From: Mucidula mucida
Taxonomy: Eukaryota; Basidiomycota; Agaricomycetes; Agaricales; Physalacriaceae
DNA length: 64,000 nucleotides
Reading direction: 5' to 3'
Assembly (NCBI GenBank): GCA_015501055.1
Contig: JADNYV010000036.1
Location: 124,001-188,000, forward strand
Positions within the stretch are counted from its first letter, which is position 1; each line of letters opens with the position of its first letter. The translations under genes and the position numbers were made by a program. The notes under the pieces are model-generated. The model had not been told where the DNA came from. It saw only the letters and a program-made list of their open reading frames with translations, and ran no database searches. Positions 1 through 12,514 of this stretch are shown here, one piece after another.

Positions 1-2283
1 CAGGAGAAATGACCAAAGTACTAGAAACTTCGAGTATTATGACATCACACATCACACGAGTCGTCGTCAACAAAATACTTTTTCTCTGCAACAATTATAC
101 ATTTCAAGCGACCCATACAACAGCCTGGCTATGATTGATTTAGAGCTAGAGCTGCGACCACCCCTCCTGTGAACGTGGAGGCGAGGCGTGACTGTACTGT
201 GAGCGACAATGGTCGGACGCAATGTTAGACGGGTCCGATTTGCCATGGCGCGGCAGCACACGTCGGGTCGTTGTTTACTCTACATGGATCGATTAGCGAC
301 TGAGGGCAGGGCACGCGCAAAGGATACGCACTGGAACGAGCCCTCATCTTTCTGCGCTTGCGCCTAAGTCTGCGGGACCTCTTTTTCTTCCACTTTTCTC
401 TCATTCTGTAGAGGTAGATGTCAGTAGAGGAAAATGCACAGAACAGACGAATACGCACTTGATGTAGTGTGAGTGGAGCTGAAGGTGGAGAGTAGACGGA
501 TGGCCATCAGGGTATGCCTAAACCTGTACAGCTGTTACTCAGCGGTTCCCACACTGATCGGTTGATGCCGGAGGTCATTCCGCCTTGAAGTTTGGATGCT
601 TTACAGTACTTCCATCGTGCAATGAGCATATTATTATCACTGCTACACTGAAACTCGGACTCGAACAATCATCTCGACTCCTTGCTGGCATCTCCTTTGC
701 ACCACTCCTGAAGTGTCGTTCTAATCCGTTTTGATATCCTGACATTGTTCCCTGGTCAAGTTCTTACTTAATACAACCTGCTGCCATTCGTCTCTTAGCT
801 TGATACCGTTCCACTTGACTTGGCCACGCTCACTGGGATGTAATACCTTCCTCTACTCCGCAGCACTTGTTCGTGGGGATGTACCATGCGTACCTACTTT
901 CGGGGGTTCCATCAGCGTCTCAATATTCAATGACTATCTGAGCTCCCACGGTAAGTTGTATATTGTCTCTGCCAGAAATATAACCTTGGCGTATTTCAAG
1001 AAACAACCAAAATCAATGCACAGTCTCTTCTTCAAACGGGTGTATTGTATTACTTGATTCTAATCACGCTTTCAACAGCACCTATCGGCGTCTTCTATAA
1101 ACGTATTCATACGCACCCGATATCTCCCGCTCTTGAAAGACAGCTCGCTACTCGTACGTACTTTCGATCGGGCAAGACCATACTTGACGCGTCGGCCTTT
1201 CTGGCCAACTCTAGCGCCACGATTAGTGTATCCTACCTGGGCTACCCGCTCCGGTCTCTATTCAATGCCGGTTGACTTGGTGTTGCTTCGTCGGAAATCG
1301 AGCTGGTTTGTAACCGAGTTTGCAAAGGCTGGAAGGTGCCTCCCGCGTTTAATGCAGCACGCTAAAAGGTTGTTATGTATCTCGACTGTGTTCTTCGTCT
1401 CGGCGTCTGGGTAAGTCTACCGCGTTGGTGAAATTGCATGACTATACGCCATGCTATCAGTCGTCGATGCAGTACCGTCAATGTCTATTGTTTTGTTGTT
1501 GACCCTAGTCCTTTGCCAGGTCTTTGCATCGCTCCTTTGCGGTAAGCCTTAGTCTTTTTCTTCCTTGTCAGTTTCTGTCGGAAATGGATTCTTGTCATTT
1601 TGTCCTGAGATAATCATGATTGTCCGACATCTGCTCAGTGCTGATGGCCGCTGAGGCTCTTGTCATTCTGCACGTTGATGTTACACATTTAGCGCACGCC
1701 AGACGTCGATGGCCTTTTAACCGTCCGTGATGTGTACACACTCGTTCACTGATGCGCTCTTGATACGAGCATTATCTTCAACTACGGAGGGTCCTGGGGG
1801 TGCTTTTCACTTGAGTTGATTAAGGACCTAATAGATCGCCAAATTGGAAGGAAAATCTTCGTCGTCGTCGCTGATGGCATCAGAGGGATTGACGCGACAA
1901 CAGCGTGCAGCGGGTCGATAGCCATTGGTTGTTTTATAACTGCCATCTATGAATGTGAAGCGATGTTCGCGCGCTGAGTGTAAGAGATGGTGATGCAGTC
2001 GAATATAATCAGCATGCGTAAACAAGAGGCCCTAGTTACTTTCCCACATCAGAAGAGCGTGTCGTGGAAGATCTAGACGCCTGCGATTGCTCGGCCTGAC
2101 TCCTAATTTGGCAGCTGTTTCCATAGCGGCGTCTCCCGACAATACCACCATCATCACTGCGTGTCAGTGGGTTTTGCTCTGCCCACCACTCTCCCTTCTT
2201 CCTCTTCGTCCAGCACGCCCTTTTGACCCAGGCCGGTCTCCTCTTTTCCCTTTCATTTCTTTCGTATAGACGCGCAGGAAGCC
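1..2283. other. Left-edge region without a supported gene
   Basis: Only short reading frames (under 95 codons) occur on either strand. None shows a recognisable domain, a signal peptide or a convincing chain of splice sites. The last few hundred bases are the promoter and 5' leader of the NADPH oxidase gene; they are pyrimidine-rich, as is common upstream of fungal start codons. An exon of a gene lying mostly to the left cannot be excluded. Confidence 0.5.
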
Positions 2284-4361
2284 ATGTCCAACCGTTCGTC
2301 GGGATTCGACTTTGCTGACCGCGGTGCTACCAATGCATCGCTCGACTCGCACCCTGACCTCGATTTCAACCGGGGGAACACGTCGACCCATCTTCAGCGC
2401 AATAAGACGGAGCGGCGCCGACTCCAGGGCCTGCAGCGCACGCTGACCACTGCGTCGCTCAAGGTGCCCTTTGAGGCCAAGAGTCTCCGCGAGAAATGGG
2501 ACTTGTGGATGATAAACGACGGCGGTCGCCACATGTTCTTTATCATCTTCATTCTCCTTCACCTTCTCGTCGCCGTCTTTGGTTTCTTCCATTACCAGAT
2601 GAAGGACAACTCGAACACTGCCCGTCAGACCTTTGGCATCACTTTCCGTACGTTTCAAAGTAATTTTTTTTTGGCTATATTGTTTTGCTTAAAAGTTATG
2701 CAGCTATTGCTCGTACCGCGGCGCTTGTTCTTCATGTCGACGTCATTTTCATTCTTTTACCTGTCTGCCGCAACTTTGTCTCGCTCCTTCGCCGTACGCC
2801 ACTCAACGACATCATTCCGTTTGACAAGAATCTCTTGTTGCACAAAGCCACCGCTTGGTCCATCGTCATTGGCTCTCTTGTCCACATCTTGGCCCACGTT
2901 GTCAACCTCACGCGTCTGGTCCTCGCAATTCCCGGTGCCTCCACCGGCGAGATGGTTAAAGAGTTCGTCTTGGCCAACTTTATCAGTGGTCCCCTCCTCA
3001 CTGGCTGGATTATGACCGCCGCTTTGGGCGTCATGGTCTGGTACGCTATGGAGAAGAGACGCCGTGCCAACTTTGAAAAGTTCTGGTACACCCACCATCT
3101 CTTCATCGTCTTCTTCATCAACTGGCAACTCCACGGCATGTTCTGTATGATCAAGCCTGATAGGCCTCCCTACTGCTCCTTCAACGTGATTGGTGTCTTC
3201 TGGGTGAGCTTCCTCGATAGTTGGCGTAGTCATGTTCTAATCCATTTATAGCGCTACTGGCTCGTCGGCGGTGTTATCTGGATCTGGGAGCGTATCCTTC
3301 GTGAAATCCGCTCTCGCCATGTCACCTACATTTCCAAGGTCATTCAACATCCCTCCAACGTCATGGAGCTCCAGATTAAGAAGGAGAAGACTACCACTCG
3401 CGCTGGCCAATACATCTTCCTGTCGTGCCCCGAGATTTCCTACTTCCAATGGCACCCTTTCACTCTCACCAGTGCTCCCGAGGAGGACTACATTTCCGTC
3501 CATATCCGTGTTGCTGGTGACTTTACTACCGCTCTATCCAAGGCCGTAGGATGTGACTTTGGCAAGGAGAAGGAGAAGAATATCCCGGCTGGCGGACAGG
3601 TCATTGGCACCAACGTCAACCCACCCATCAACCGCACACTTCCCCGTGTCATGGTCGACGGACCGTTCGGCTCTGCTTCCGAGGATTTCCTGAAATACGA
3701 AACTATCCTCCTCGTCGGTGCCGGTATTGGTGTTACCCCCTTTGCTTCGTGAGTGTCACGTCTCAGCGCGCTTTTTCATTGCTAACAGATCTTGCAGCAT
3801 CTTGAAGTCTATCTGGTACAGAATGAACAACTTTGGCAACTCCAAGCCTACGCGGTTGTCCAAGGTATGTCGATGCCCTTGACAACGCTATCTCCCCTCA
3901 CGCGCGGGGCTTTTTTTCTCAGGTCTACTTCACATGGGTCATTCGTGACTACGGTACTGCGGAGTGGTTCCACTCTCTGCTGCAGGCTATCGAGGAACAG
4001 GATACGCAAAACCGCATTGAGATCAACATCTACCTTACTGCCAAGATCAAGGAGGACGATATGAACAATATCATTGTGCACGACGTTGGCTCGGAGAAGG
4101 ATGCGATTACTGCGCTGCGTGCGCCGACACACTTTGGGCGTCCGAATTGGGACCGGGTGTTCCCCTCGATTGCTGAGAAACATCCCGAGTCTGACGTGGG
4201 CGTGTTCTTCTGTGGTCCTCCCGTGCTGTCCAAGCAGCTGCATATCATGTCCAACAAGTATTCGGATCCCAAGGGTACCCGTTTCTTCTTTGGCAAAGGT
4301 GTGCAACTCTCTTTTCTCTCTGTGATTGGCAGCTCATTGCGCGAAATTAGAAAACTTCTAA
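2284..4361 (+). CDS. noxB: NADPH oxidase, NoxB/Nox2 type (six exons)
   Basis: This is a membrane flavocytochrome that passes electrons from NADPH through FAD and two haems to O2, making superoxide. In filamentous fungi Nox enzymes steer hyphal differentiation and fruiting. Exons read as 2284-2647, 2704-3203, 3252-3748, 3798-3864, 3923-4298 and 4351-4361, giving 604 aa. The haem-ligand pattern is clear: H168 and H182 in one helix, then the THHLF...QLHG helix with two His 13 apart. The FAD motif HPFTLTSAP, the NADPH motifs GAGIGVTPFAS and FFCGPP, and the family's FFFGKENF C-terminus follow. That last motif is completed only by the 11-nt final exon, which confirms the model. The hydrophilic N-terminus of about 80 residues before the first helix favours NoxB over the shorter NoxA. 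No EF-hands are seen, so it is not NoxC. The NoxA/NoxB assignment is inference. Confidence 0.93.
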
Positions 4362-5048
4362 GTTGGTGTTGGCGTGGCGATGGGCGCGTTGGAGTTGCTT
4401 GATTTAGGTTCCCTTTGTGTACACATCTATTGAATGGATTTGTCTTGGAAACTACGTTATAATTTAGGTCTAGTAATAAGGAATTCGTAGAGTTTTCAAG
4501 GATTGGCGACCGCAGTACGTTGGGAAATCACGCGTGTGCCGTGAGATCGTATAAGTAGTGGCTGCGCGCCTTTGATACGAAGACGTCGAAATCTGTGTGT
4601 GTGGCGCAAGGTGGTAGTGAAGCCATTCGAGTTCAATCCATAGCATCTTCTAGATGTTTTTAAATCGTGTAACTTCTTAGCTAGCGAATGCTACATCAGG
4701 TCAGCTTTATGCGGGGCTGTTCACTGCGCAAAAGTGTTTTTGATTGACAAGTTCTAGCATGTATATACTTGAGAGCTTGAGATGTCATTCGCCCATTTCA
4801 GAATGGTCGTCTCCGCTTGTAGTCAGTTACATGCGTAGTGACTTTTCTCCTTTACCTTCTGTCCCAAAGTGTCATGCGAACCCATGAGGACTTGGATGGC
4901 AATTCGGAGAAAAAAGTGAAGCGTAGCAAAACGCACGGAGTATGGGAGCAGGTGTTCAAACGCGATAGCAATGCGGTGCGCCACTAAGAGGGTGCGTTCT
5001 CTGATCCAGATTCTTGCTATACAAAACGAATAGCAATTACATACAACA
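4362..5048. other. Convergent intergenic region
   Basis: This 0.7-kb stretch lies between the stop codons of noxB (+) and prp46 (-) and should hold both 3' UTRs. I see no ORF, RNA gene or repeat in it. Confidence 0.6.
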
Positions 5049-6476
5049 CTACTGCGCTTGCTCAGCATACACCTTGATGGTCTTATCCGCGCCCCCAGTA
5101 ATCAGCCTTGTCCCCGTCATATCAAACGTGGAGCAGAACACGCCCGCCTCCGCCTCGAGCGACCCCGGCTGCGGCAAGTCCTCCATATTCTGAAACGGCG
5201 TCCCCGTATCATAATCCCACAACGTCAGCGAACCGTTGTCGCCTGCCACATAACAACATCAGAAAATGAAGAACCCCTGGAGGTGAAAAAAATACACACC
5301 GCCCGAGAAAAACACGCCTTCAGCGTTAACAGAGAGCGTATTGATGATAGCATTGTGCCCACTAAAGTTGAACACAAAGCTGCCTTCGGGGCACTTCCAC
5401 TTTTTGATATTATTCCCCCCAGCAGAGCCCGACGCGAAGGAGTACTCTGTCGGATGGATGGCGAGCGCGCGGATGCTCTTCTTGTGGTGCGTGAGCGTCA
5501 CCATCGTCTTCCCCGCCGCCAGATCCCACAGCCGCACCGTCGAGTCCATGCTCCCCGTGATAACCTGCGGATCCGACTCTTGGCACTTGACGTCCGCCAC
5601 CGTCGCGGTGTGCCCGGAGAGCACGTGTATCTGCGCCTTTGTGCGCATGTCCCATACACGGGCGGAGGCGTCTCGCCCGGACGTGACGAGGACGTCGAGC
5701 GTGGGGTGCAGCGACAGCGCGTACACGCCGGAAAGATGGCCGTGGTAGTGCCGTATGACTTTGTTCGCCTCGAGATCCCAGCACTTGACCATCTTGTCCT
5801 CGCCGCAGGAGAAGAGGTAGGGGTGTCGCGGGGAGACGGCGAGTCCGCGCACGGTGGAGATGTGGCCAGTCAACGAGAGCTTGAGCTCGCCAGATGCCAG
5901 GTCCCATATTTTCACGACACGGTCGCCCGCGCCTGTCGCGAACCACTGATTTCCTGGTTCTACTGCTACGCTGCGCACCCAGCCGAGATGGCCAGATATC
6001 ACCCGGACCAGCTTCCATGGGGCGTGATACGTCGGTTTGACGGTTCGTGTCGTTTTGTGTAATGTGAGCGCTTGTGAAAGCTTGCTGGAGGAAGCAAAGG
6101 TGGAGGGCTTGGCGGTGGGCGTATTGTCAATTCGAGCAATCATATTCGACGTCTCGGATGAAGCTGCAGACGTATTAGCTACTATAGCCTTGAATGATAA
6201 AAAGCACCTACTTCCAGCCGTTATCATCTTCCGGTCTACCTTTGGTCGAGACGGCCCTACAGAGCCTTGCTGTGCCATTAATGCTGACGGAAGCTCTCTG
6301 AAATCCCGATACTCGTCGTACATTTTGACGGAAAGCCGTAGTCGGGCGCTCTTTTCTTCGTCTTTGAATCCATCATCGGGGCACGAAGCAAACACATCGC
6401 GTGTCCGCTTTCCATGTCGATTGAATAGTGATTCCAGAGCGGGCAGAGCAGCAGTGGTCATTGTGGTGGTGGTCAA
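5049..6476 (-). CDS. prp46: Pre-mRNA-splicing factor Prp46 / PLRG1 (WD40 protein)
   Basis: This is a core subunit of the Prp19/NTC complex that activates the spliceosome, and it acts in the nucleus. Coding exons are 6212-6476, 5300-6163 and 5049-5242, giving 440 aa. The N-terminal third is polar. A WD40 propeller follows, with motifs typical of PLRG1: [84 protein letters not shown] and [16 protein letters not shown]. The last repeat ends in [12 protein letters not shown]. The 48-nt intron at 6164-6211 is in frame and free of stops, so it could be read through. I call it an intron because it has GTAGGT, CTAATAC and CTGCAG signals and because removing it restores family spacing. The start is 114 bp from the 3' end of the upstream vwa8 gene on the same strand. 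Confidence 0.93.
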
Positions 6477-6590
6477 GAGCAGGACGCGAAATTCCGAAAA
6501 AGGAAGGCTGCTCCTTCAACACTTCTGCTAAGTGATGTTACTCAAAAGCTGTAGTTATTGATATTGTAGTCTACAAATCTAATATACGCT

Positions 6591-9500
6591 CTAATTCGGC
6601 AGTCGGTCTACCATCGTCGAAAGAATACTTCGCAACACCGCTGGTATATCGCTGGTATTCGTCACCGTGAAGCCTTGGCCAGGTAACCGCTTCGTTATCC
6701 TACGAATACCGTCAATAAATTTCGTATCCCACAACACGCGCTATACATACCAAGGTGCCTCCGCGCCTTCCCCAATACACACCAATGCCGTCTTAACCTT
6801 TGGGTCCTTCTTCATCGCTCTCGTGATTTCCTCCGGCGTAATGAAGTATCTCCCAAAGTTCGCATCCGTTATAGCTATCACAAACCAGTCGTCTATGCAC
6901 AACATGAGAAAGGTCCCCCCCACAACAGAATAGAAAAGAAATCTCACCAGCATCATACTTGCCCACTTCCTGCACGCCCTTCTGGATAGCTTCGACCGTG
7001 TAATCACCAGCGAATGCATACTGCGGAATCATCTCCATCTTCTCGACAACCTTCCATCTATCTTTGACGCTAGTTGGGTATTTCTCTGCTTCGACCAAAG
7101 GAATCTCGGGTCCGTCTCCTGACTGCAGTCACTGACTTTTAGCCTGTAACTGTCCAACAATAGGTTTGCTACGCACATGGCCATACATCTAGGGAGTTCA
7201 TCAGCATCGTGCATCAAGATATAGAAGCACTACTTACATCCCACACATATTTATCCTTCCTGGATAACCTATCAAACGTCTCCATGAGCATAACAGCTGC
7301 ATGGTTCTATTGTTAATAGTAGCGCTATAGAAGACCAGCAGCCAATTGTACCTGTTTCCTTACTCCTCTTCAGCCGGCCATCGTATTGGAACCGAAACCT
7401 ATTCATAGACTCAGCAAGTGAGTATCACACAGTAAAAGAGAACGCACATGGAGGCACTAAGATCAAATATAAAACGTATTCGCTTCGGTCTGGGAACCAC
7501 CGGTCAGAGTTGAACGTCGCCCGAAAGAAGAAATTTCAGTAATACTTCATTTGGGGTCGCCCAAGTTCAGGCTTCTCCATCCCTCGCCGCTTATACACGG
7601 TCGCCTCACCCGTCAAACCTTCCGTCAGACGCGAATCGTCGAGTTCTCCATCTGTCTGCCGCTTCACCCAAACGCTCTTCCTCCTTCGCAGCAAGATCTA
7701 AACTAAAGTTAGTAACAGGCCAACAGAAAACGCTTGGTGGCATACGTTCAAGAAGGTCGTGTAAAGAAAGCATGTGCGCTTGCGTTGCTTTCAGGATATC
7801 ACCATACCCTTTCGCATCATGGATGCTCATGTCAAGCTCCTTGAGACGTCGTTCCAATTCCTCCTTCGCCATCTCCCGAGCGCGTTTCTGAATATGCTCC
7901 GGCACATCCTCTTTCAGGGCCTCGGGAACCTGAATGTATTTATGAGCGAGTGTACAAGATCATGGCAGCTTCATGCAGACTTGTTTGATATCGCCACCTT
8001 TCCAGATCCGTTTATATCCTCCTCTACCACCCATACCGGCCGTATCACGACCACCAGTCTGCCCAGAGTTAGATGTATACTAGACGAATGGTACAGATGT
8101 CAACGCACACCGCCAGCGTAGGTGTTTCCGCCCGAATGCTCCTTGTTATCATGTGCACCTTCTTTCGGCTCGCTCAAGTCGGTGTTCTTCGGTTGGAATT
8201 GAATGTCCTCAATCTTCTTGGCAGCTTCACGAGCAGCGTCGAGGCCCAAATGAAGCACTTTGAGTCTATAACATGCTCAGCCTCGAGAGTATTTAGCGAA
8301 AAAGGAACTAAAAACATACCCATGCGCCTCGAGAATCTCGCTCAATTTGTCGATAGTCTCCGGCTTGTAGATATCGAAATCAAAAATGTTCCTCAGCGCA
8401 TCGCCCAAAGAGTCGGACGGGTATGCCTGCATATGACGAACGAGGTTGATCAATTCTGCGGAAGATATCAGAATTTCCTCAACAATATACAACACCAGTC
8501 CTACCTCGAAGTGAATACGGATACCCTAAAGAACCATTCTCATATCCGACCCGTAAGTCATGGAAAGCACCGACAAGCCGCAGTACCAAATCCGAATCGA
8601 GTTCAGGTGCGAGCTGCTGCAACAGGTTGCGTTCAGACGCTTGATCAGGATTAGGAACAGAATGCGCGCTGAAGTTTTCGCCCAGGACTTGGAGGAAATG
8701 ATTCCCCAGGAACGCTAGGAAAACATGAATATCTGCTTTAAGACCAAGTTGAAATCACGTACGATACCCCGGCCTGTTAGCCAGTAGAATAAGTCTGAAA
8801 TTAGCGTGGACGACGATATCATTATCGCGTTCGCGAACAGAGCAAACGCGCCGCCCGTCCGACAGTGTCATTTCGTTGTGCCCCGCCAGACTACGGAAGA
8901 TGGCTACAACGTGTTCGGGGGCTTTGTCCGCTTCATCGATGATGATCACTCGTCCATATATGATGGCCCTCAAAAGGGGAGAGTCCGTGTACTTGAGCAC
9001 ACCGCCTTCGAGTGAGGTTGTAAACATGAGCTGATTGACGGTTGTGTCCCGGTGAAGCTGGATGTACTCTCGCGGTCGGTGAAGCAGCTAAGAAGGGTCA
9101 GATGAGTATATATAGTACAGTAGAGGTTCAGCTACCTGGCATAGCCTTGAAGGATACTAGTCAGAAATGATTGAACGAAGAAAACGAACGCACCGATCAA
9201 CAATCTTGTTCTTTCCGACACCCTATAAACAGATGAGCATCATAACTCTCAAAAATGCATCTTATAGACCTGATTACCCAGCAATACCAGGTGTTCCGCC
9301 ATCAGTTCCATATCAATTGCAAGATCCCGCATCAGCCCCGTCTGTAAGCTATTGTCGTAGTAGTGATCCATATGAGGTACTAACGACAGAACGCCTTCGG
9401 GGTCTTGAGAGTCTTCGAACAAAGGCACCGAGACTGGCAACGTTTCTTCGCCACCGGAACTCGGCGGTGAAAAATACAATACTCGATCTCGTACCATGGC

Positions 9501-11880
9501 GTTTGGATGAATCTGTAAGAGTCCCGATGAATGACAGGTTCCGGAACACTGACGGCCGCGTAATTCACCTTATCAGCCGATTTCCTGATATCCGCCTCAT
9601 CCAACAAGGACTCCAAACTCATTCGCTCAGTAGTGGGCAAAAACCCGCCAACAAAGATCTACATATGATGGCATGCAGATCGCTGTCATCCGGATACACT
9701 GTCAAAGTTTCCTGTTCTTCTGCACATTATCTACAGATATCGTTTCCCTATACTTGCGGGCAAAAGTCAGAACAAGTTTCACAAGGGCTGGCGAGGACCC
9801 TGTAGAAAGTAGAATGTGTTCCTCCTCATCATCAGACATTGGCTGACTTGGGATGGGGAAGAACATGTTGCAATGTTCGTCGGAGAGCCAATCCTTCAAA
9901 GGCAGCGACTTCGAAGCTGTACTGATGATACGAAACGACTTGTGTGCCACGGAGAGTTGTCCTGCCTGTATCTGAAGAGGATGTGAATTTACTCTGAAAC
10001 ATATCTGAAAGCGAATATGTACCTCCTCCTCTGACGCCTCAGATACAATTCGGCGGTGCTCCCACAGCTCTATTTCTCTGTCCTGTATTATCCTTGATAA
10101 GGCGCCGGCAGTAGAGCCAATTACATCCAATCCAGACAAATGAGCTATACGGCCATTCCAGGCGGCCTCTATTAACGGGCTGAAGTTCAAGTCTCGTTAG
10201 CCGCCTGCTGAAGATAGAAGAAAATGAGGATACCTCGGCTCCCAAGTCGTCGCTCCGCCATCCAGAATCCTTCTTCGCATGACCAGCTCGCGACCGCCCA
10301 GTTCCTTGTACATATGTACTACCTCAGTCTCGTACCCAAGAATCTGACTAAAGACGCGAAGGAGAGTAGAGGTCGAAGAGGAGGCTGTCGATGGTTGAGC
10401 CGGAGGTACGAATGAGATATCCCATCCGAGCGCATGGGCCTGAACGAAGGAAGTTAAGAGTCCGATAAATCGTTCCGTGACGTGGAAGTCAGATCGTTCA
10501 GAAATTGGGTATGGGAGCATCGTCCTAGGTCCCGCGGGCACAGTGCATGTGACAACTGACCCAGACGCGCCAACAAAAGTGACTTCGGCCGTATCGATTG
10601 TAAGGCGCTTGACAGTGGTTAGTTCATAACCTAATAGGCCATGCTCCGCAACCAAAATATTCTTCACGTGTCCTAGCCCGATATCCTGTGTCTGTCGACC
10701 AAGAATGGCCCATGCCTGGAAGGATGCATGACACAGTGCAGGGTGGATAGTCATTAGCAGCCTTGTTAACTGCCCACCCTCCAGAACATCTGGCGCAGGA
10801 AAGATCGACAACAATGCTTTCAACTTTACCAGCGCTGTCTGGGGAAATGGTGGTAGGGCAGATTTAGATATCGCTTCCAAAGCGTGACGAGTTTCATTGG
10901 AGTATTGAGTAGACAAGATCAGGTCGCGTAGCTTGTTGTATAGGGCGGAAGTTGGTTCGGAAGATATGGATCTGCTGAGACTGAGCATAGAGCCGATGGG
11001 GTCAACGAAGCGCGCTTGGAAGCGGCTCCGGAAAGGCGGGTCAAGAGGATAGCCGGGGTAAGGAGGAACAGGTGCAGCAATGGCTATGACGCGAAAGTTC
11101 TGGTGAGCTGGGATGAGGCGTTCACGAGGACCGTCTATGAGAGCGTAACGGTGAGGATGTATTATATGTGTGCCGTCGTCGAGATTCCTACATAGTCATC
11201 TAACGAATTAACTTGAGCCGAAACGAAGTGAGGGATGATGCATACATTTCCCGGTTCTCCAAAAGGTTGTTGAGGACAGGCATGATTCCGCGTTCCGCTT
11301 TCTCGATGCCTTCTAGAATTAGTATTCTACCGTGTTTGGCAGCGTTGACGGCCGGGCTATCGACGTAGACAAGATTTCCGCCTCCACGTATCTCCCTACC
11401 CTTCGTAGATGTTGGCTAGATAAAGCATTGTGAAGGATAGATAACACGCACCTGCTTCAACTCTGTTTCTCCAACATCTCTATGCAATGCAATGTATTCG
11501 TATTCCGAGTTGATGATACTTTGAACGATTCAGTAAACGCAATGAAGCATCGTTGGCACGTACTTTGCAAAAGTGAGAGCTAAACGACGCGCATATGGGC
11601 CAGGCTGCGAGACGAGAAAGATGTCCTGTCCCAGGAGGTACTTTTGCAACATGAAATGAAGATTGTCCACGTTTACCGGGTCCCGAATATCTAGCAAGTC
11701 CTTCGTTCTGGATAATCTGGAAGGCGCGAGCGCTGCTGGCACCTCGTAGGTTATATCTCCTAGTCGGAGCGTTCCGACCGTGGGCGCTGGAGGCGATAGG
11801 CCATTCAGAAGCTGCGCCAGACGTCGTTGCGGGGCCATGGTTCGTGATAGTCGACAACTGGATGCTCGGCGAGCTAGCAT
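6591..11880 (-). CDS. VWA8-like mitochondrial AAA-ATPase/von Willebrand A protein (many exons)
   Basis: VWA8 proteins are large dynein-like AAA proteins targeted to mitochondria; their exact role is poorly defined. Translation in pieces along the minus strand aligns with VWA8 from end to end. The N-terminus MLARRASSCRLSRTMAPQRR is Arg-rich, as expected for import. AAA1 shows LLGQDIFLVSQPGP, YEYIALHRDVGETELK and RILILEGIEKAERG. AAA2 is recognisable but lacks its P-loop. AAA3 has the variant P-loop GVGKNKIVDR and the Walker B VIIIDEADKAPEHVV with LILLANRPG. The C-terminal VWA domain has a MIDAS motif DLSAS near 7470 (split by an intron), then FRFQYDGRLKRSKE and FVIAITDANFGRY. The last exon ends ILSTMVDRLPN with its stop at 6591. 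Well-supported introns are the 51-nt GTATGT...CGTAG one near 6690-6740 and one near 11532-11575. There are more than ten others that I did not place exactly. Confidence 0.85.
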
Positions 11881-12514
11881 AATATCATCAGTACCCGGGC
11901 AACATCACGGTCAGGAGAGAACGCGGTAACCTTGTGCTGCCGAACCGAATCACATTGTTGACGGTTGTCCGACGCGCTCAATGAGTCGTGAATGCAATGT
12001 CACACATCTTAACGTAATGCGAGAAAGCAGGCGACGAGAATCATTTTGGCGCGGGGAGGCGGGGGAACAAATTGGGAGCGAAATGAAGAGACGCTGTATA
12101 TATACTGGTGGAAATCAATCAAACCAAAAAGGGAACGTATGCGCCAGAGAATCCAAAGCCGGAAGGAAAGACAAGAAGAAGCAAGACAACATAAAATCGT
12201 CGGGGATATCACAGACGCGCAATTGACGCGTCAACATCAAGATATAACGCTCAAGAGGTAAACGTAGTCGACGAATGTACCATAAAATGAAAGTTATTGG
12301 GAATGCGCCACATTAGGCGTACAAACTTCGCACCCACAGCATTCAATCGCAAACGAATTGAACGTTCCTCTATGTGTAACTACAAGTACAAAGCGGCAAA
12401 TTGTCTAATAATACAAAAGTCTATTTCTAAGCTGCTGCACAGTCCGAGATTGAATATGCGTATGAGATAACAAGAAAGCAAACGATTCCCCTTCAAAGCC
12501 CGAGATAATACAGA
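11881..12514. other. Intergenic region upstream of the VWA8-like gene
   Basis: This 0.63-kb stretch separates the 3' end of the PRM10-like gene from the start of the VWA8-like gene; both lie on the minus strand. It is purine-rich on the + strand around 12040-12190, so pyrimidine-rich in the sense of the VWA8 gene. It likely holds that gene's promoter and the PRM10-like 3' UTR. No ORF is supported. Confidence 0.55.

Noticed and set aside
5410..6018. 202-codon minus-strand frame overlapping prp46
   Set aside because: Same strand but another phase; low-complexity Arg-rich product inside a conserved exon.
5058..6062. Long (334-codon) + strand frame opposite prp46
   Set aside because: Arg/His-rich antisense shadow of the WD40 exon, whose minus-strand product is unmistakable.
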